Of a DNA stretch of 64,000 nucleotides, positions 31,815-41,780 are shown piece after piece (position 1 is the stretch's first letter; every line of letters starts with the position of its first letter). The notes under the pieces are model-generated. The model made no database searches. It had not been told where the DNA came from and was given only the letters and a program-made list of their open reading frames with translations. Source of the stretch: Bremerella sp. JC817 (GTDB taxonomy: Bacteria; Planctomycetota; Planctomycetia; Pirellulales; Pirellulaceae); the NCBI RefSeq assembly GCF_040718835.1, contig NZ_JBFEFG010000274.1, positions 868,001 through 932,000 on the forward strand, read 5' to 3'. Made by a program: the position numbers and the translations under genes.

Positions 31815-33353
31815 GTGGCGCAACCACAGAAACGATATGTCGCACTGGCGAGGGTCAGCAGCCGGGAACAAGAGCGTGAAGGGTTCTCCCTCGACGTGCA
31901 GGTGGATGCTCTGCGCCACTATGCCGAGCGGAACAATGGTGAGATCGTCCGCCTCTTTCGCATCGCTGAGACGGCCTCGAAATACGACGAGCGCAGCACC
32001 TTCAAGGAACTGATGGCCTTCGCCAAGAAGAATGCTCACAAGCTCGACGGGCTGCTCTTCTACAAGGTGGACCGTGCCGCCCGAAACCTGTTCGATTACG
32101 TCGAGCTTGAGCGTCTGGAGTCCGAGTTCGGCGTCCAGTTCATCTCCGTGGCCCAGCCAACCGAGAACACGCCAGCCGGTCGGATGCAGCGGAGGATGCT
32201 GGCGAGCATGGCCAGCTTCTACACCGAACAGCAGTCGATTGATGTGAAAGAAGGCATCGAACGCCGGGTCGAAAGTGGTTTGTTTCCGAGCCGACCGCCC
32301 TATGGCTACCCAAACGTCCGTATCGATGGCCGCAGCATCGTCGAAGTCCACCCCGAGAATGCCCGGACCATCCGACGCATCTTCGAGTTGTACGGGTATC
32401 ACAGCCACACACTCGACACGCTCCCTGATGCTCTGGTGGCCGAGGGGATCGAATACCTGCCGTCGATGACGAAGTTCGGGCGAAGCAAGCTCTACACGAT
32501 CCTGACCGACCGTGCCTACATCGGTGAGATCAAGTTCCGGGGGCAGTGGCTTCCCGGCACGCACTCACCGATCATCGACCGGCGACTCTGGGATCGAGTC
32601 CAGACTCTCCTCGGCCAGAAAGTCTACAAGCAGCACCAAATGACCTACGCCAGCGACCTGATCGAGTGTGCCCACTGCGGATCGCCGATCACCGGCGAGC
32701 GAAAATTCAAAATGACGAAGAGCGGCGAGCGGGAGTACGTCTACTACCGCTGCACCCAGTACCACAAGGGCGACCATCCACGCATCCGCCTGACCGAGAA
32801 CGAACTCGATTCCCAGATGCTCGCCATCTTCGACACCCTGCGGGTGGAGGACGCCGAGTTCCGTGACTTGTTCCGTGAGCAGCTTCGGCAGGCGACGAAT
32901 TGGGAATTCGGCCAAGCTTCGAAAGAGGACGGCAACTTAAAGAACCGGCACACCGAAGTCGTGCGTCTTCAGCAGCAGTTGCTCAACCTTCGGCTGCTCG
33001 AAGAGATCGATGCCGACACCTTCGCCCGGAAAGCACGAGAGTTGAGGGATGAGGAAGCCGAGTTGCGCCTCGAAATTGACCGTTGCAGCCGTGGCCGGAA
33101 CGAAATCATCGACATTGCGGTGAAAGCGTTTGAACTTTCGCAAAGCCTTCGGGAGAAATGGTTTGACGCCGACTATGCCGCAAAACGTCGAATCCTCGAA
33201 ATCCTCTGTTTGAACTGGACGCTCGACGGCGCAAGTCTCGTCGCCACAATGAGAAAGCCCTTCAGCCTGTTGGCCGAAGGGCTTCTTCAGAAAGATAGTC
33301 GGGGTAACAGGATTCGAACCTGCGACCTTTTGACCCCCAGTCAAACGCGCTAA
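31815..33353 (+). CDS. Large serine recombinase 2, ending inside tRNA-Pro
   Basis: A 512-residue serine recombinase with the same layout as its upstream neighbour: Ser15 in ARVSSREQ, FYKVDRAARN, GRMQRRMLASMASFYTEQQS, a recombinase domain, a zinc ribbon (CAHCGSPITGERK) and a coiled coil. The last 19 or so codons are the antisense of the tRNA-Pro gene (GNRIRTCDLLTPSQTR), so the native C-terminus has been replaced or extended by host sequence at the insertion site. This is the expected state of an element integrated at a tRNA 3' end, and marks it as the likely integrase. Ribosome site GGGATGG is weak. Confidence 0.92.
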   Translation: MAQPQKRYVALARVSSREQEREGFSLDVQVDALRHYAERNNGEIVRLFRIAETASKYDERSTFKELMAFAKKNAHKLDGLLFYKVDRAARNLFDYVELERLESEFGVQFISVAQPTENTPAGRMQRRMLASMASFYTEQQSIDVKEGIERRVESGLFPSRPPYGYPNVRIDGRSIVEVHPENARTIRRIFELYGYHSHTLDTLPDALVAEGIEYLPSMTKFGRSKLYTILTDRAYIGEIKFRGQWLPGTHSPIIDRRLWDRVQTLLGQKVYKQHQMTYASDLIECAHCGSPITGERKFKMTKSGEREYVYYRCTQYHKGDHPRIRLTENELDSQMLAIFDTLRVEDAEFRDLFREQLRQATNWEFGQASKEDGNLKNRHTEVVRLQQQLLNLRLLEEIDADTFARKARELRDEEAELRLEIDRCSRGRNEIIDIAVKAFELSQSLREKWFDADYAAKRRILEILCLNWTLDGASLVATMRKPFSLLAEGLLQKDSRGNRIRTCDLLTPSQTR

Positions 33354-33373
33354 CCAGGCTGCGCTATACCCCG
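33299..33373 (-). tRNA. tRNA-Pro (GGG)
   Basis: Complete cloverleaf on the minus strand: acceptor CGGGGTA/TACCCCG, D-stem GCGC/GCGC, anticodon loop CTGGGGG with anticodon GGG, T-arm GCAGG-TTCGAAT-CCTGT, discriminator A. CCA is not encoded. Its 3' end faces the element and overlaps the serine recombinase 2 reading frame, so it is the probable attachment site. Confidence 0.96.
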
Positions 33374-33584
33374 GAATGGATTCCCTGGTGGCCGGAAAGC
33401 GGGTGCTTTGGGCCTGGCGGTGTCGGGAGGACACGGCCGGTGGGTGGCGGTTCGCTTAGATGACGCCCGGCACCCGAGGGGAAGGTACCAATATGCCAAC
33501 TCTCAGCAGCGGAAACAAGGCCTCCTAGCGGCCTGCTTCCTCCCTGAGCGGTGTTTTGGCGGAGCAGGCGACCGAAATTGACGC

Positions 33585-34367
33585 TTATGGGGTCCGATTC
33601 CGCGGATCGCGAATTTTCCAGCTTGCCGTATCCAGGTGCGGCACCACGTCGAATTTGTCGAGCGTGGCCGCTATTTCAATATCTGCTTCCAAGCCAATCC
33701 GCAGGACGTTGCGACCTCCGCGGCTTCGCTTGAGTCGCTCTGCCAGGGTCGACATCGTCAGTCCGGTCTTCGCTTCTCTCCAGGCATCGGCCGCGATCTG
33801 GGCCTGGTCGTTCAGCTCGATCGAATCGAGACGCCCCAACGAAAGGTGATCGACGATCGCGCCGGCCAGCAATACGTCTTCGCGGGTGATCTCTCCTTCG
33901 GTCCCGGCACACACGACATGGATATGTTCGTGCTCGGCCAGTTCGTTGCAAAGAGCGGTCAGGTTAACGAAGGCGGCAATGAAGATGTCGCGAGCCGTTT
34001 TGCAGGCCTGCATCGCTTTGGTACCGTTGGTGGTAGTGAAGATGATCGGTCGCCCCTTTACCCGCTGGGCTGGATACTCGGCTGGCGAATTGCCCAGGTC
34101 GAAGCCTTCGATCTTCTGCCCGCCCCGTTCTCCACCGAGCAAAGCGGTGGGCTGCTGCGTCTTCTGCTCGCGTGCTTCCTCAATCGTTAACTGAGGCATG
34201 ACATAATCGGCCCCATTGGCAACGGCGTGCACAATGGTGGTCGTGGCCCGCAAGACATCGATCACAACGGCAACGCCCTGGGTCAGATCGGCTTCGCCCA
34301 TCAACGCAGGCAGTAGGTAGACATCGATCCGCTTGGTCTTCAAAATTTGCTCCTGGCAACTATCCAA
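33585..34367 (-). CDS. comB: 2-phosphosulfolactate phosphatase (ComB family)
   Basis: A 260-residue protein with ComB landmarks: [15 protein letters not shown] near residue 34, [20 protein letters not shown] near 75, [12 protein letters not shown] near 108 and [20 protein letters not shown] near 150. ComB removes phosphate from 2-phosphosulfolactate in coenzyme M synthesis; in bacteria that lack the pathway it has a related unknown role. It is the first chromosomal gene after the tRNA-Pro. No methanogen-type partner is seen nearby. Confidence 0.88.
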   Translation of the reverse strand: MDSCQEQILKTKRIDVYLLPALMGEADLTQGVAVVIDVLRATTTIVHAVANGADYVMPQLTIEEAREQKTQQPTALLGGERGGQKIEGFDLGNSPAEYPAQRVKGRPIIFTTTNGTKAMQACKTARDIFIAAFVNLTALCNELAEHEHIHVVCAGTEGEITREDVLLAGAIVDHLSLGRLDSIELNDQAQIAADAWREAKTGLTMSTLAERLKRSRGGRNVLRIGLEADIEIAATLDKFDVVPHLDTASWKIRDPRNRTP

Positions 34368-34448
34368 TGTTCTCGGCGTGTCAGCGAATCTACATTATGG
34401 GTAGCGAACCCAACAACCAGATTATCACCTAAAAGGGCTATTAGAGGA

Positions 34449-34856
34449 ATGAGCGAAAGCAACAATACTCACTCCATCGTCGTCGGCTACATTGCGTGGG
34501 CGTTCGGCATCTTCGGCGCGCATCGCTTTTATTATGGAAAGCCGCTTACCGGCGTTATTTGGATGCTAACCGGCGGTGTGCTGCTGATTGGCTGGATCAT
34601 CGACTTGTTCTTGATCCCGGCCATGGATGCCGAATGCAATGCTCGCTTCAAAGCAGGGCCGCTCGACTACACCGTGGCCTGGCTGCTGACCGTCTTCCTC
34701 GGTGCGTTTGGCATCCACCGCTTCTACATGGGCAAGTGGATCAGCGGCATTATTTGGCTGCTGACGGGCGGCCTGTTCGGGATCGGATGGATATACGACC
34801 TGGTGACAATCAATCAGCAAGTCGACGACATCAACCGCTCGCTCACGCTGCACTAA
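34449..34856 (+). CDS. Double TM2-domain membrane protein
   Basis: A 135-residue protein with two TM2 units ([19 protein letters not shown] and [20 protein letters not shown]), each giving two transmembrane helices, with [13 protein letters not shown] second helices. ATG 34449 has AGAGG upstream. TM2 proteins have no firmly known function. It is divergent from comB. Confidence 0.88.
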   Translation: MSESNNTHSIVVGYIAWAFGIFGAHRFYYGKPLTGVIWMLTGGVLLIGWIIDLFLIPAMDAECNARFKAGPLDYTVAWLLTVFLGAFGIHRFYMGKWISGIIWLLTGGLFGIGWIYDLVTINQQVDDINRSLTLH

Positions 34857-34910
34857 GCACGCGACGCTTCGTCGTTTGAAAAAGGCCGACCACGCTGGGT
34901 GCGTTCGGCC

Positions 34911-35846
34911 TTACTTGGCCATCTCTTCCATCTTGGCGGGATGGCTCGGATCGAGCTTGAAGGTTACCGGATAGTGGTAACCTTCCGCCTTTTTGGGGAA
35001 CATCTTTTCCCAGGCCCTGACGAAGGCATACGACGAGACCTTCATTCGATAGCTCAGGCCTTCGGTATTCTGCGAGAGATGACGGCAACCCATGGTATGC
35101 CGCAAGAACCGATTCGCGCGAAACAGTTTGATGCGGCGGCGAGCTTTCGGCGTGAGATGCTCGGTTGTGAGTGAAACGTTCAATCCTTCGAGATTGCTCA
35201 CCCGGTGCGGCGTATTCTGCGGCCAAGTCACCATCTGTCCTGGTTGCAAGTCGACGACCATCGCTTCCGCATCAAACTCCGGTTGATAGTCGAGCTCTTC
35301 GTTGCAGATGCCACAGATGACATCTTCCACCTTCTGCTGGGTCACGTAACGATCGTCACGTGGCGGATAGGCCCAAACACGCTTCACCCCGCGCATGTGC
35401 CACAGCATATTGCAGGGAATATCGAGGTGGTAATAGACCAAGGCACGCGGGCTGCTGATTAACAAGTTGGCCGAACGCTCGAGAGCGATAAAGCCAGGCA
35501 CTTTGCTTTCCAGTTCGTCGTACAGGTCGTTGATCACATTGCGATAGTCGGCGTGATGCTGGGCCATGTTGCGGACGTTCAGCCAGAGGCGGCCGGCTTG
35601 TGTCGCTTCCCAAAGCTGCTCGCCGGAGAGCTTCGAGGCGTCTCCTTCCTGCCACTCATTGCGATTTTCGTCAGTCCCCATGGTGTGGACGTTAAGATAA
35701 TCGCGCGGATGAGTGTCCAGAACGCGGATTAAATGCTCGTCGTCGAAGAGCCCGGTTTCCAGCAGATGATGCTGTACGGTCAGAGGTCGATCTTCCAACT
35801 GTTGATTGGTGAACGTGCAATCGACCAGGCTGGTTGCTACCGACAT
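34911..35846 (-). CDS. Cupin/JmjC-like oxygenase
   Basis: A 311-residue protein with a double-stranded beta-helix core: VYYHLDIPCNMLWHMRGVKR near residue 137 (H-x-D as iron ligands) and WPQNTPHRV near 209 (distal His). The ending (YHYPVTFKLDPSHP) is typical of bacterial JmjC/Cupin_8-like hydroxylases. These are Fe(II)/2-oxoglutarate enzymes; the substrate is unknown. It is a single-gene unit convergent with the TM2 gene. Confidence 0.75.
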   Translation of the reverse strand: MSVATSLVDCTFTNQQLEDRPLTVQHHLLETGLFDDEHLIRVLDTHPRDYLNVHTMGTDENRNEWQEGDASKLSGEQLWEATQAGRLWLNVRNMAQHHADYRNVINDLYDELESKVPGFIALERSANLLISSPRALVYYHLDIPCNMLWHMRGVKRVWAYPPRDDRYVTQQKVEDVICGICNEELDYQPEFDAEAMVVDLQPGQMVTWPQNTPHRVSNLEGLNVSLTTEHLTPKARRRIKLFRANRFLRHTMGCRHLSQNTEGLSYRMKVSSYAFVRAWEKMFPKKAEGYHYPVTFKLDPSHPAKMEEMAK

Positions 35847-36144
35847 GAAGGGCCTCGCGGAGAATATTAAGGGAATTCGCGTTTTGAAAGTCTAGTAGCA
35901 GCCTGCTCTCCAGGTCCCCTGCTCTGCCACGCTTTGCTGAATCCCCAGACGATCGACGGTGACCCGATTGATTTATTCGCTGCAACCGTTACGAATGGAA
36001 TGATGGTCCCGCGTTCAGATGATTGCCTCTGACCGGGGGATCCGTTATTCTGTCGGCAAGTCAGCCCATCTGCCGGGGGTGGATAGGCTGATCGCCTGAA
36101 TTGCCCGTAACGACACCTATTGAAATAAGTTGAGGATCTCGACC

Positions 36145-36753
36145 ATGGCTTACACACTTCCCGCGCTGCCGTACGCGTACGACGCTCTGGAACCGCACAT
36201 CGACGCTCGCACGATGGAAATCCATCACACCAAGCATCACCAGGCGTACATCACCAAGGTGAACGATGCGATCGCGGGAACCGACCTCGAAGGCAAATCG
36301 ATCGAAGACCTGGTCACCGGTATTAACTCGGTTCCAGAAAACATCCGTGGCGCTGTCCGTAACAACGGTGGCGGTCACGCGAACCACTCGCTGTTCTGGA
36401 CCATCATGAAGCCAGGTGGCGGCGGCACTCCTTCGGGCGATCTGGCTGCAGCCATCGACGCCGAACTGGGTGGCTTCGACAAGTTCAAGGAAGCTTTCAG
36501 CAACGCTGCCGCAACTCGCTTCGGTTCCGGTTGGGCCTGGCTGAGCGTCTCGGGCGGCAAGCTCGAAGTCCACAGCACGCCAAACCAGGACTCGCCACTG
36601 ATGGAAGGCAAGACTCCGATCCTGGGTCTCGACGTCTGGGAACACGCTTACTACCTGAACTATCAGAACAAGCGTCCCGACTACATCTCGGCGTTCTTCA
36701 ACGTCATCAACTGGGATGAAGTCGCTTCGCGTTACGCCGCAGCCAAAGGCTAG
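36145..36753 (+). CDS. sodA: Superoxide dismutase (Mn/Fe family)
   Basis: A 202-residue Mn/Fe superoxide dismutase with the four metal ligands in place: His28 region ([12 protein letters not shown]), His83 in [10 protein letters not shown], and Asp/His in [20 protein letters not shown]. The GGHANH and DVWEHAYYL spellings favour manganese. The protein lacks a signal peptide and acts in the cytoplasm. ATG 36145 has TTGAGGAT upstream. A strong terminator follows. Confidence 0.95.
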   Translation: MAYTLPALPYAYDALEPHIDARTMEIHHTKHHQAYITKVNDAIAGTDLEGKSIEDLVTGINSVPENIRGAVRNNGGGHANHSLFWTIMKPGGGGTPSGDLAAAIDAELGGFDKFKEAFSNAAATRFGSGWAWLSVSGGKLEVHSTPNQDSPLMEGKTPILGLDVWEHAYYLNYQNKRPDYISAFFNVINWDEVASRYAAAKG

Positions 36754-36831
36754 TCGCAACGCCGGCGATGCCAACGCTGCCACAGATAACGCAGCAACGG
36801 TAAGCCGCGCCTGATAGCAGAGCCATCATCG

Positions 36832-36868
36832 AAAGGCCTGTTCCCCAAGTCGGGATCAGGCCTTTTTT
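36832..36868 (+). terminator. Intrinsic terminator after sodA
   Basis: AAAGGCCTG (36832-36840) and CAGGCCTTT (36857-36865) form a 9-bp stem followed by a T-run. The rest of the 430-bp gap to 37,184 shows no gene. Confidence 0.85.
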
Positions 36869-37183
36869 CGTTGCATTCCCCTTTCCCACCGACACTGGCA
36901 TTGACCCGGTTGAAGGGCGTTACTACGATCCGCCACGCTTTCCGAAATCTGAGGTCAGATTGGGGGGAGTTTTCTGGAATTTCACGTCGGATTGTCTGAA
37001 GGAGTTCTCTTCGACTTCCGATCTGAAATTAAAGGTAGGGACATGCCGGGCCGGCGCAGGGCTCACCCCCTGTAGGAACGAGCTGCCGCCATCATGTCCG
37101 AACACGAAACATCAACGAATGAGCTGGCCTGCGAAGAATGACTCTTTGCTGCCACCTCGTGCACATCCGAAGGCAAGGACGCC

Positions 37184-38278
37184 ATGCGAATGCACACCAA
37201 ACATTGGTCGCTATTTTTTGCCGTAGCCGTTTCCGTTACTTCCGTGGCAGCCACGGGGTGCAAGTCTATGCCAGGCTACGGTTACATGGCTCGCTGGGGT
37301 GCTCCTGAAAGCAAGGCTGCTGGCGCCTCGGAAGCTCCGAAGTACGCGGCGAACACGCCTTCGTCGACTTCGACCCCGACACCTTCTTCGGCCCAGATGG
37401 CAAGCCGTACGGCTGTCACGCCGAATTACCTGGCCGGTGCGACGCCTTCGTCCGCTCCGACGGCCACCAGCCCATACAACTATCAGCAAGCCGCTGCCGG
37501 CGCTGCTCAAACGGCCCAGGCCTCGATGCAGCCACAACGCGGCTTCTACTCGGCGAGCCCAAGCCCGAGCCCATCGGCTCAGATGGCCAGCACCGCCGGT
37601 CCTCAGTCGAGCTACAGCAACGGTGGCTATAGCCCAGCACCTCCGACCAGCAGCTACGGCACCTCGCCAGCCGCTTACACCGCGAGCGCCAACTCGGCCG
37701 CCGGTTATAGCAGCACCGCTCCGGTTGGTTACTCGGCTCCACCTACCTCGTACACCCAGCCTGGCGGATCCACTTCGCAATACAGCGGTGGTTCGAGCTA
37801 CACCGGTGGATCGGCTTACCCAGCCACGCAGCCATCGAGCTACAGCGGTAGCCCAACCAGCCCAGCCGCTTCGACAGGCACCAGTGCTTATCCATCGACC
37901 TCGAGCCCTTCGGCAACCGGTTACCCAACCACCTCGACTCCACAGTCGAGCTACCCGTCGACCTCGACGCCGCAGTCGACCTATCCATCGACCAGCACTC
38001 CGAGCGGTTCGGCTTACCCATCGACCAGCGGTAGCCAGTCGAGCAGTTCGTATCCTTCGACCAGCAGCTACTCCAGCACCGCTGCCCCGAATCCAAATAA
38101 CTATCAGTCGATGACCAGCCCAAACTACCAGACTGCTTCGGCAACTTCGGCTGCAGGTGCCGATTCGCACTATCGCCCAGGTGGCACTGCTGACTACAGC
38201 GGAAGCTCTTCCAGCGGCACCACTTCACGTTACGGCAGCACCGACTCGTATCCTTCGACATCGACCTACACTCGCTAG
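37184..38278 (+). CDS. Ser/Thr/Pro-rich low-complexity lipoprotein
   Basis: A 364-residue protein. Residues 1-25 are a lipoprotein signal with lipobox AATGC, so Cys26 would be lipidated. The remainder is extremely rich in Ser, Thr, Pro, Gly, Ala and Tyr, with degenerate repeats such as YPSTSTPQS and YSGSPTSP at residues 215-300. Such a disordered, repeat-rich tail suggests a cell-surface protein in planctomycetes; no enzymatic domain is present. The minus-strand frame opposite is an artefact of the codon bias. A terminator follows. Confidence 0.82.
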   Translation: MRMHTKHWSLFFAVAVSVTSVAATGCKSMPGYGYMARWGAPESKAAGASEAPKYAANTPSSTSTPTPSSAQMASRTAVTPNYLAGATPSSAPTATSPYNYQQAAAGAAQTAQASMQPQRGFYSASPSPSPSAQMASTAGPQSSYSNGGYSPAPPTSSYGTSPAAYTASANSAAGYSSTAPVGYSAPPTSYTQPGGSTSQYSGGSSYTGGSAYPATQPSSYSGSPTSPAASTGTSAYPSTSSPSATGYPTTSTPQSSYPSTSTPQSTYPSTSTPSGSAYPSTSGSQSSSSYPSTSSYSSTAAPNPNNYQSMTSPNYQTASATSAAGADSHYRPGGTADYSGSSSSGTTSRYGSTDSYPSTSTYTR

Positions 38279-38311
38279 TCTGCTGGCGAAACCGATCGAG
38301 CAACACCACGG

Positions 38312-38340
38312 GGGAGCGATTCATGATCGCTCCCTTTTTT
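38312..38340 (+). terminator. Intrinsic terminator after the low-complexity lipoprotein
   Basis: GGGAGCGAT (38312-38320) pairs with ATCGCTCCC (38326-38334) around TCATG, followed by a T-run. Confidence 0.88.
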
Positions 38341-38523
38341 TATGCGCAGAGATCAAGCGATGAAGCCAAGTGGTTTGGCGAATTTCCCTGAGGGGATCTG
38401 ATCGTCCGCATGGCGACCCAAGAAGTCTTGCCGCGCGATCCCAGGGTGGACTTACCCTGGGATTGGTCGCGGTAAGATCGAAAGCCAGATTCCGATGAAA
38501 CCTGGCCCATTGCCCAAGACGGT

Positions 38524-38751
38524 TTACCGTCCGGTAGGACAAAACGACTGCTGAATCACACGGGAAAGAGTTCCCTTAATCTTCAGTGCAGTCATCTCTT
38601 TTTCAGCGGCAGCACGATCTGTGAAGGTGCCAACGCGTTTCCAGGCATGTTCCGTCGCATCAAAGACGTCGACAAAAACCTGCCTCGCCATCCCTCCCGG
38701 GGCACTCACGGAAATCCACTTTTCCGTTGCTCGGTGAATGGATTGATTCAT
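38524..38751 (-). CDS. Small protein of unknown function
   Basis: A 75-residue protein with GGGAG 8 nt before ATG 38751. It has a short beta hairpin (VFVDVFDATEHAWKRVGTF) and a helix (DRAAAEKEMTALKIKG), a layout resembling small DsRBD-like or phage-tail-like domains but not recognised. Single unit. Confidence 0.6.
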   Translation of the reverse strand: MNQSIHRATEKWISVSAPGGMARQVFVDVFDATEHAWKRVGTFTDRAAAEKEMTALKIKGTLSRVIQQSFCPTGR

Positions 38752-38814
38752 TGCTCAATCTCCCAAGAAAATAGATGCGGTTCCTTTTCCATCGAACCGT
38801 TTCCTCCTGGCAGA

Positions 38815-39042
38815 TCACTCAATTTCAATGAATTGAGATGGAGGTGAGAGATTTGCGGAGACCTGCAAGGCAATTCCCGCACGAAACCAGCCTAAGTGCC
38901 CGCATTTTTCCCTTCGGAATGCCGATAACGGCAAACCTTCATCCGGGTAAAGTCCGTCGACCGCAGGGGGACAATCCGCGGCGATACGAATCGTTCGCCG
39001 CACCTTGTCTGGACGGTCCCCGCAGATCGGACAATTCGACAT
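38815..39042 (-). CDS. Doubtful small CPxC-containing protein
   Basis: A 75-residue frame beginning MSNCPICGDRPDKV, with a later C-G-H that could complete a zinc site. It has no good ribosome site before ATG 39042. It could also be non-coding. Listed because the N-terminal knuckle is typical of zinc ribbons. Confidence 0.35.
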   Translation of the reverse strand: MSNCPICGDRPDKVRRTIRIAADCPPAVDGLYPDEGLPLSAFRREKCGHLGWFRAGIALQVSANLSPPSQFIEIE

Positions 39043-39066
39043 ATCAAAGCTGACTGCTGGGTTTCG

Positions 39067-39393
39067 TTACCAGCCCAATACCATGTTCGATTCGATGGCG
39101 CGGCGTGCCTGATTCAGGTCGTTTCCGGTTTCGTTCATGTACAACCGGATCGCGTGGACCTTGTCACCTTCCGCCTTCGACAAGCACTCGCGAGCGACTA
39201 CGCACGGATCGAGCGGCCCTGTCGTGAGGCCGAGTGCCGCCTTCGAGATCACCCACGACATGCGTGGACGCTTCGAGATGCGGATAATGTCATCACCGGG
39301 GTAGTTGTCGTAAACCTGGCCTTTGGCCTCGTTCTCGTCATCCGCCCAGGTGATGACGATATGTGCATTCGTTTCAACCTCGAAAAGCGCCAT
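39067..39393 (-). CDS. Small protein of unknown function
   Basis: A 108-residue protein with AAGGAG 9 nt before ATG 39393. The first 40 residues are beta-rich (ALFEVETNAHIVITWADDENEA) and the C-terminus helical. No family recognised. The 419 bp from here to 39,813 hold no convincing gene, only the divergent promoters. Confidence 0.68.
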   Translation of the reverse strand: MALFEVETNAHIVITWADDENEAKGQVYDNYPGDDIIRISKRPRMSWVISKAALGLTTGPLDPCVVARECLSKAEGDKVHAIRLYMNETGNDLNQARRAIESNMVLGW

Positions 39394-39812
39394 GGGTAAA
39401 TCTCCTTTCAACGAAGATTCAAGAGAAAGAGCGAGCAGGAAAAGAACTCGGACCCCATCGTCGCCTGGTCCGACACTCGCCCTCATCACCCATGCAGCCA
39501 TTCCGCTACGACATCGCAGGCCACTGGGGCGCGACCGCCGATACCAATCGGTAACTTGTCGTGGCAGAAAGAATCATTAGCGAGGGGGACCGAAGAAGAC
39601 AAAATGAGGTGGTTTCCGGCGAATTTAAAACTTCGTCTGGAAAGCGTCAAACAAATTTTGACGCGGTGCTTCTCGGGAAAAAGTCGCGCAATTGCCTAGT
39701 GGTTAACTCTCTGCCGTTGTTCTCGCGAGCGGGCACATTCTGGTAGAATGCAGGCGAACAGCCTTTTACTGGCATCCTCTGACTTTCTTTCTGCCAATCA
39801 CCTGAATCCCGA

Positions 39813-40739
39813 ATGACCGAGCCGACTTCGCCCGAGACTCCCTCCCCTGCTCCAACGCCGCCCGTTGCTCCGGCCCCGCCGCGCGAACGCCGCGTGCCGA
39901 TCGCATCGATGCTGTTGATCGCGGTTCTGCTGTTTACCTTCTATGGAGTCTTCTCGTTCTTTACCAGCGACTCCGCCGCTCAGTGGAAGTGGGCGGAAGT
40001 GGTCGAAGCTTTAGAGAACGACCAGAACGACCAGGCCAAGCAATTGGCGAACGAGGCCCTGGAGCTGGATCCGGAAGATCCGCAGCTCCGCTTGAACGCC
40101 GCCGAAATGTACTTCCGCCTCGACGACGAGACCGAAGCTCGCAAGCAAATCGAAGAAGCGATCGCCCTCGGCAAAGAGAAACCTCAGGTCCTACACCAGG
40201 CCGCCTTCATCCTGTCGCGTATGGGCCAGCACGATGGTGCCCTCTTCCTGGCAGACAAGGTGGTTGACCTGGCAGAAACCAAGAAGACGATCCATCTGCA
40301 TCAGGCTCTCAATCAGCGGGCCTACACCATCGCCATGGCGGCCGGTGACGATGAAGCTACGCCAGAGCAAATCGAACAGGGGATGAAAGACATCACACGT
40401 GCCATCGACATGTATGGCCACGAGGCAACCTACATCGACACGATGGGCTATTTGAAAGTGTTTGCCGGAGACCCAGAAGGTGGCCTGCACGACCTGGATA
40501 CGGCCATCGAGTTCTACGAGTCACGCCGTACGAAGATGCTGCAAGATCTGCCCCCAGAACAGATCGAGAACATGCCCAAGAATGTTGCTTCGCTCGACAA
40601 ACAGCTGAAGCAAGTTCTGTCGGTGCTGTATTCGCACCGAGCTACGGCTTACGAAAAGCTGGAAGAGCCAGAGAAGGCTCAAGAGGATCGCGACCGAGCC
40701 GACGCGTACGGGCTCGATCGCAAACGAGGCTTCTGGTAA
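39813..40739 (+). CDS. Membrane-anchored TPR protein
   Basis: A 308-residue protein. A Pro/Ala-rich head (1-26) is followed by one transmembrane helix (about 30-50) and then tetratricopeptide-like helices (about 58-300: QAKQLANEALELDPEDPQLRLNAAEMY). The TPR domain would lie in the periplasm/paryphoplasm if the N-terminus is inside. It probably scaffolds a protein complex. It converges on the diguanylate cyclase gene with 9 nt between. Confidence 0.82.
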   Translation: MTEPTSPETPSPAPTPPVAPAPPRERRVPIASMLLIAVLLFTFYGVFSFFTSDSAAQWKWAEVVEALENDQNDQAKQLANEALELDPEDPQLRLNAAEMYFRLDDETEARKQIEEAIALGKEKPQVLHQAAFILSRMGQHDGALFLADKVVDLAETKKTIHLHQALNQRAYTIAMAAGDDEATPEQIEQGMKDITRAIDMYGHEATYIDTMGYLKVFAGDPEGGLHDLDTAIEFYESRRTKMLQDLPPEQIENMPKNVASLDKQLKQVLSVLYSHRATAYEKLEEPEKAQEDRDRADAYGLDRKRGFW

Positions 40740-40748
40740 TCGAGCGTC

Positions 40749-41780
40749 TTAGACCGCTTCTGGCTGACGCTGTTCGATACGCTGCGTTTCGACCTGATCG
40801 TCCAACCGCATACCGAGCGTCCGTTCCAACGAGCGAACTTCTTCGAGCAGGTTGTCTTCGTCTTCGGGTCGATTCGGCACCGAGAACTGCCCTGGCAGCG
40901 GATGGGGCAGGACAGCATCGCCGTTGTGGAAATAGATGCAGTTGCGACCGTTCGCTTTAGCGCGGTAAAGGGCCGCGTCGGCGCGAGCCAGCAACGTTTG
41001 AGGTTCGTCTGATTCGCTGGCCTGGGCGACGCCACCACTCACGGTGACCTTCATGTCCTGCTGGACGGCTGCACGGACACGTTCGGCAAAGATCAAACCG
41101 CCAGCCAACGTGGTCGAAGGCATCAGCACGACAAATTCTTCACCACCATAGCGAGTCACCACGTCGGTTTCGCGAACGCAGTTGTCGATCAGGCTGGCGA
41201 CCGCCTGCAGCACACGATCTCCTTCCAGGTGACCATATTCGTCGTTGATCTTCTTGAAGTGATCGACGTCGATAATACAGAGCGAGAAGGTCAGCTCGTA
41301 GCGATCCTTCATCGCGAACAGGCTTTCCAGGCTATCGTCGAGAGCCCGGCGATTGCTGAGACCGGTGAGTGGATCGGTGCGAGACTCGGTAAACGTCATC
41401 AGCAAGTTGGCTTGCTGTCGCACTTCGTCGTAGGCGTTGGCGATTTGAGCCGAGAGCCGAATCGTCGGACTGAGCATGCGTTCGGCTTCTTCGCACAGCG
41501 TTTGCCACGATTCCCCAGGCTGATCCTCGTTAGAACTCATCATGGTAATGCGTTCTTTGAAATGAGCGATGCTCGACTGGTGTGCCGAGAGGTTGCGACG
41601 TACCTCGCGCGAGATTTCTTCCAATTGGCGTACGATCGCCTTGGCGCGTTTCAGTTCACGCCGGGCGTAAGCTTGATCGGTCGATTCAGGTTTCTGATTT
41701 CGTTTGCCAAGGAAGTATCCGATCAGCGCGATCAATGCCATCGCCACTGGGGTCGGTATTCCCATTATCCAGTCTTCCAT
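40749..41780 (-). CDS. Diguanylate cyclase with N-terminal membrane anchor
   Basis: A 343-residue protein with one N-terminal transmembrane helix (about 8-25), a coiled coil (40-130) and a GGDEF domain (about 135-300) with active-site GGEEF at 212-216. An RxxD inhibitory site (R203-D206) is placed five residues before it, so product inhibition by c-di-GMP is likely. The reaction is 2 GTP to c-di-GMP. No periplasmic sensor domain is visible. The 500 bp from here to tRNA-Asp hold no convincing gene. Confidence 0.92.
   Translation of the reverse strand: MEDWIMGIPTPVAMALIALIGYFLGKRNQKPESTDQAYARRELKRAKAIVRQLEEISREVRRNLSAHQSSIAHFKERITMMSSNEDQPGESWQTLCEEAERMLSPTIRLSAQIANAYDEVRQQANLLMTFTESRTDPLTGLSNRRALDDSLESLFAMKDRYELTFSLCIIDVDHFKKINDEYGHLEGDRVLQAVASLIDNCVRETDVVTRYGGEEFVVLMPSTTLAGGLIFAERVRAAVQQDMKVTVSGGVAQASESDEPQTLLARADAALYRAKANGRNCIYFHNGDAVLPHPLPGQFSVPNRPEDEDNLLEEVRSLERTLGMRLDDQVETQRIEQRQPEAV

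Noticed and set aside
33254..33290. Terminator-like hairpin AAGCCCTTC/GAAGGGCTT near the end of serine recombinase 2
   Set aside because: It is coding sequence of the recombinase. It may still serve tRNA-Pro on the minus strand, but this cannot be decided here, so it is not listed as a feature.
39561..39746. 61-residue frame before the TPR membrane protein
   Set aside because: Low-complexity charged sequence without ribosome site; probably promoter region.
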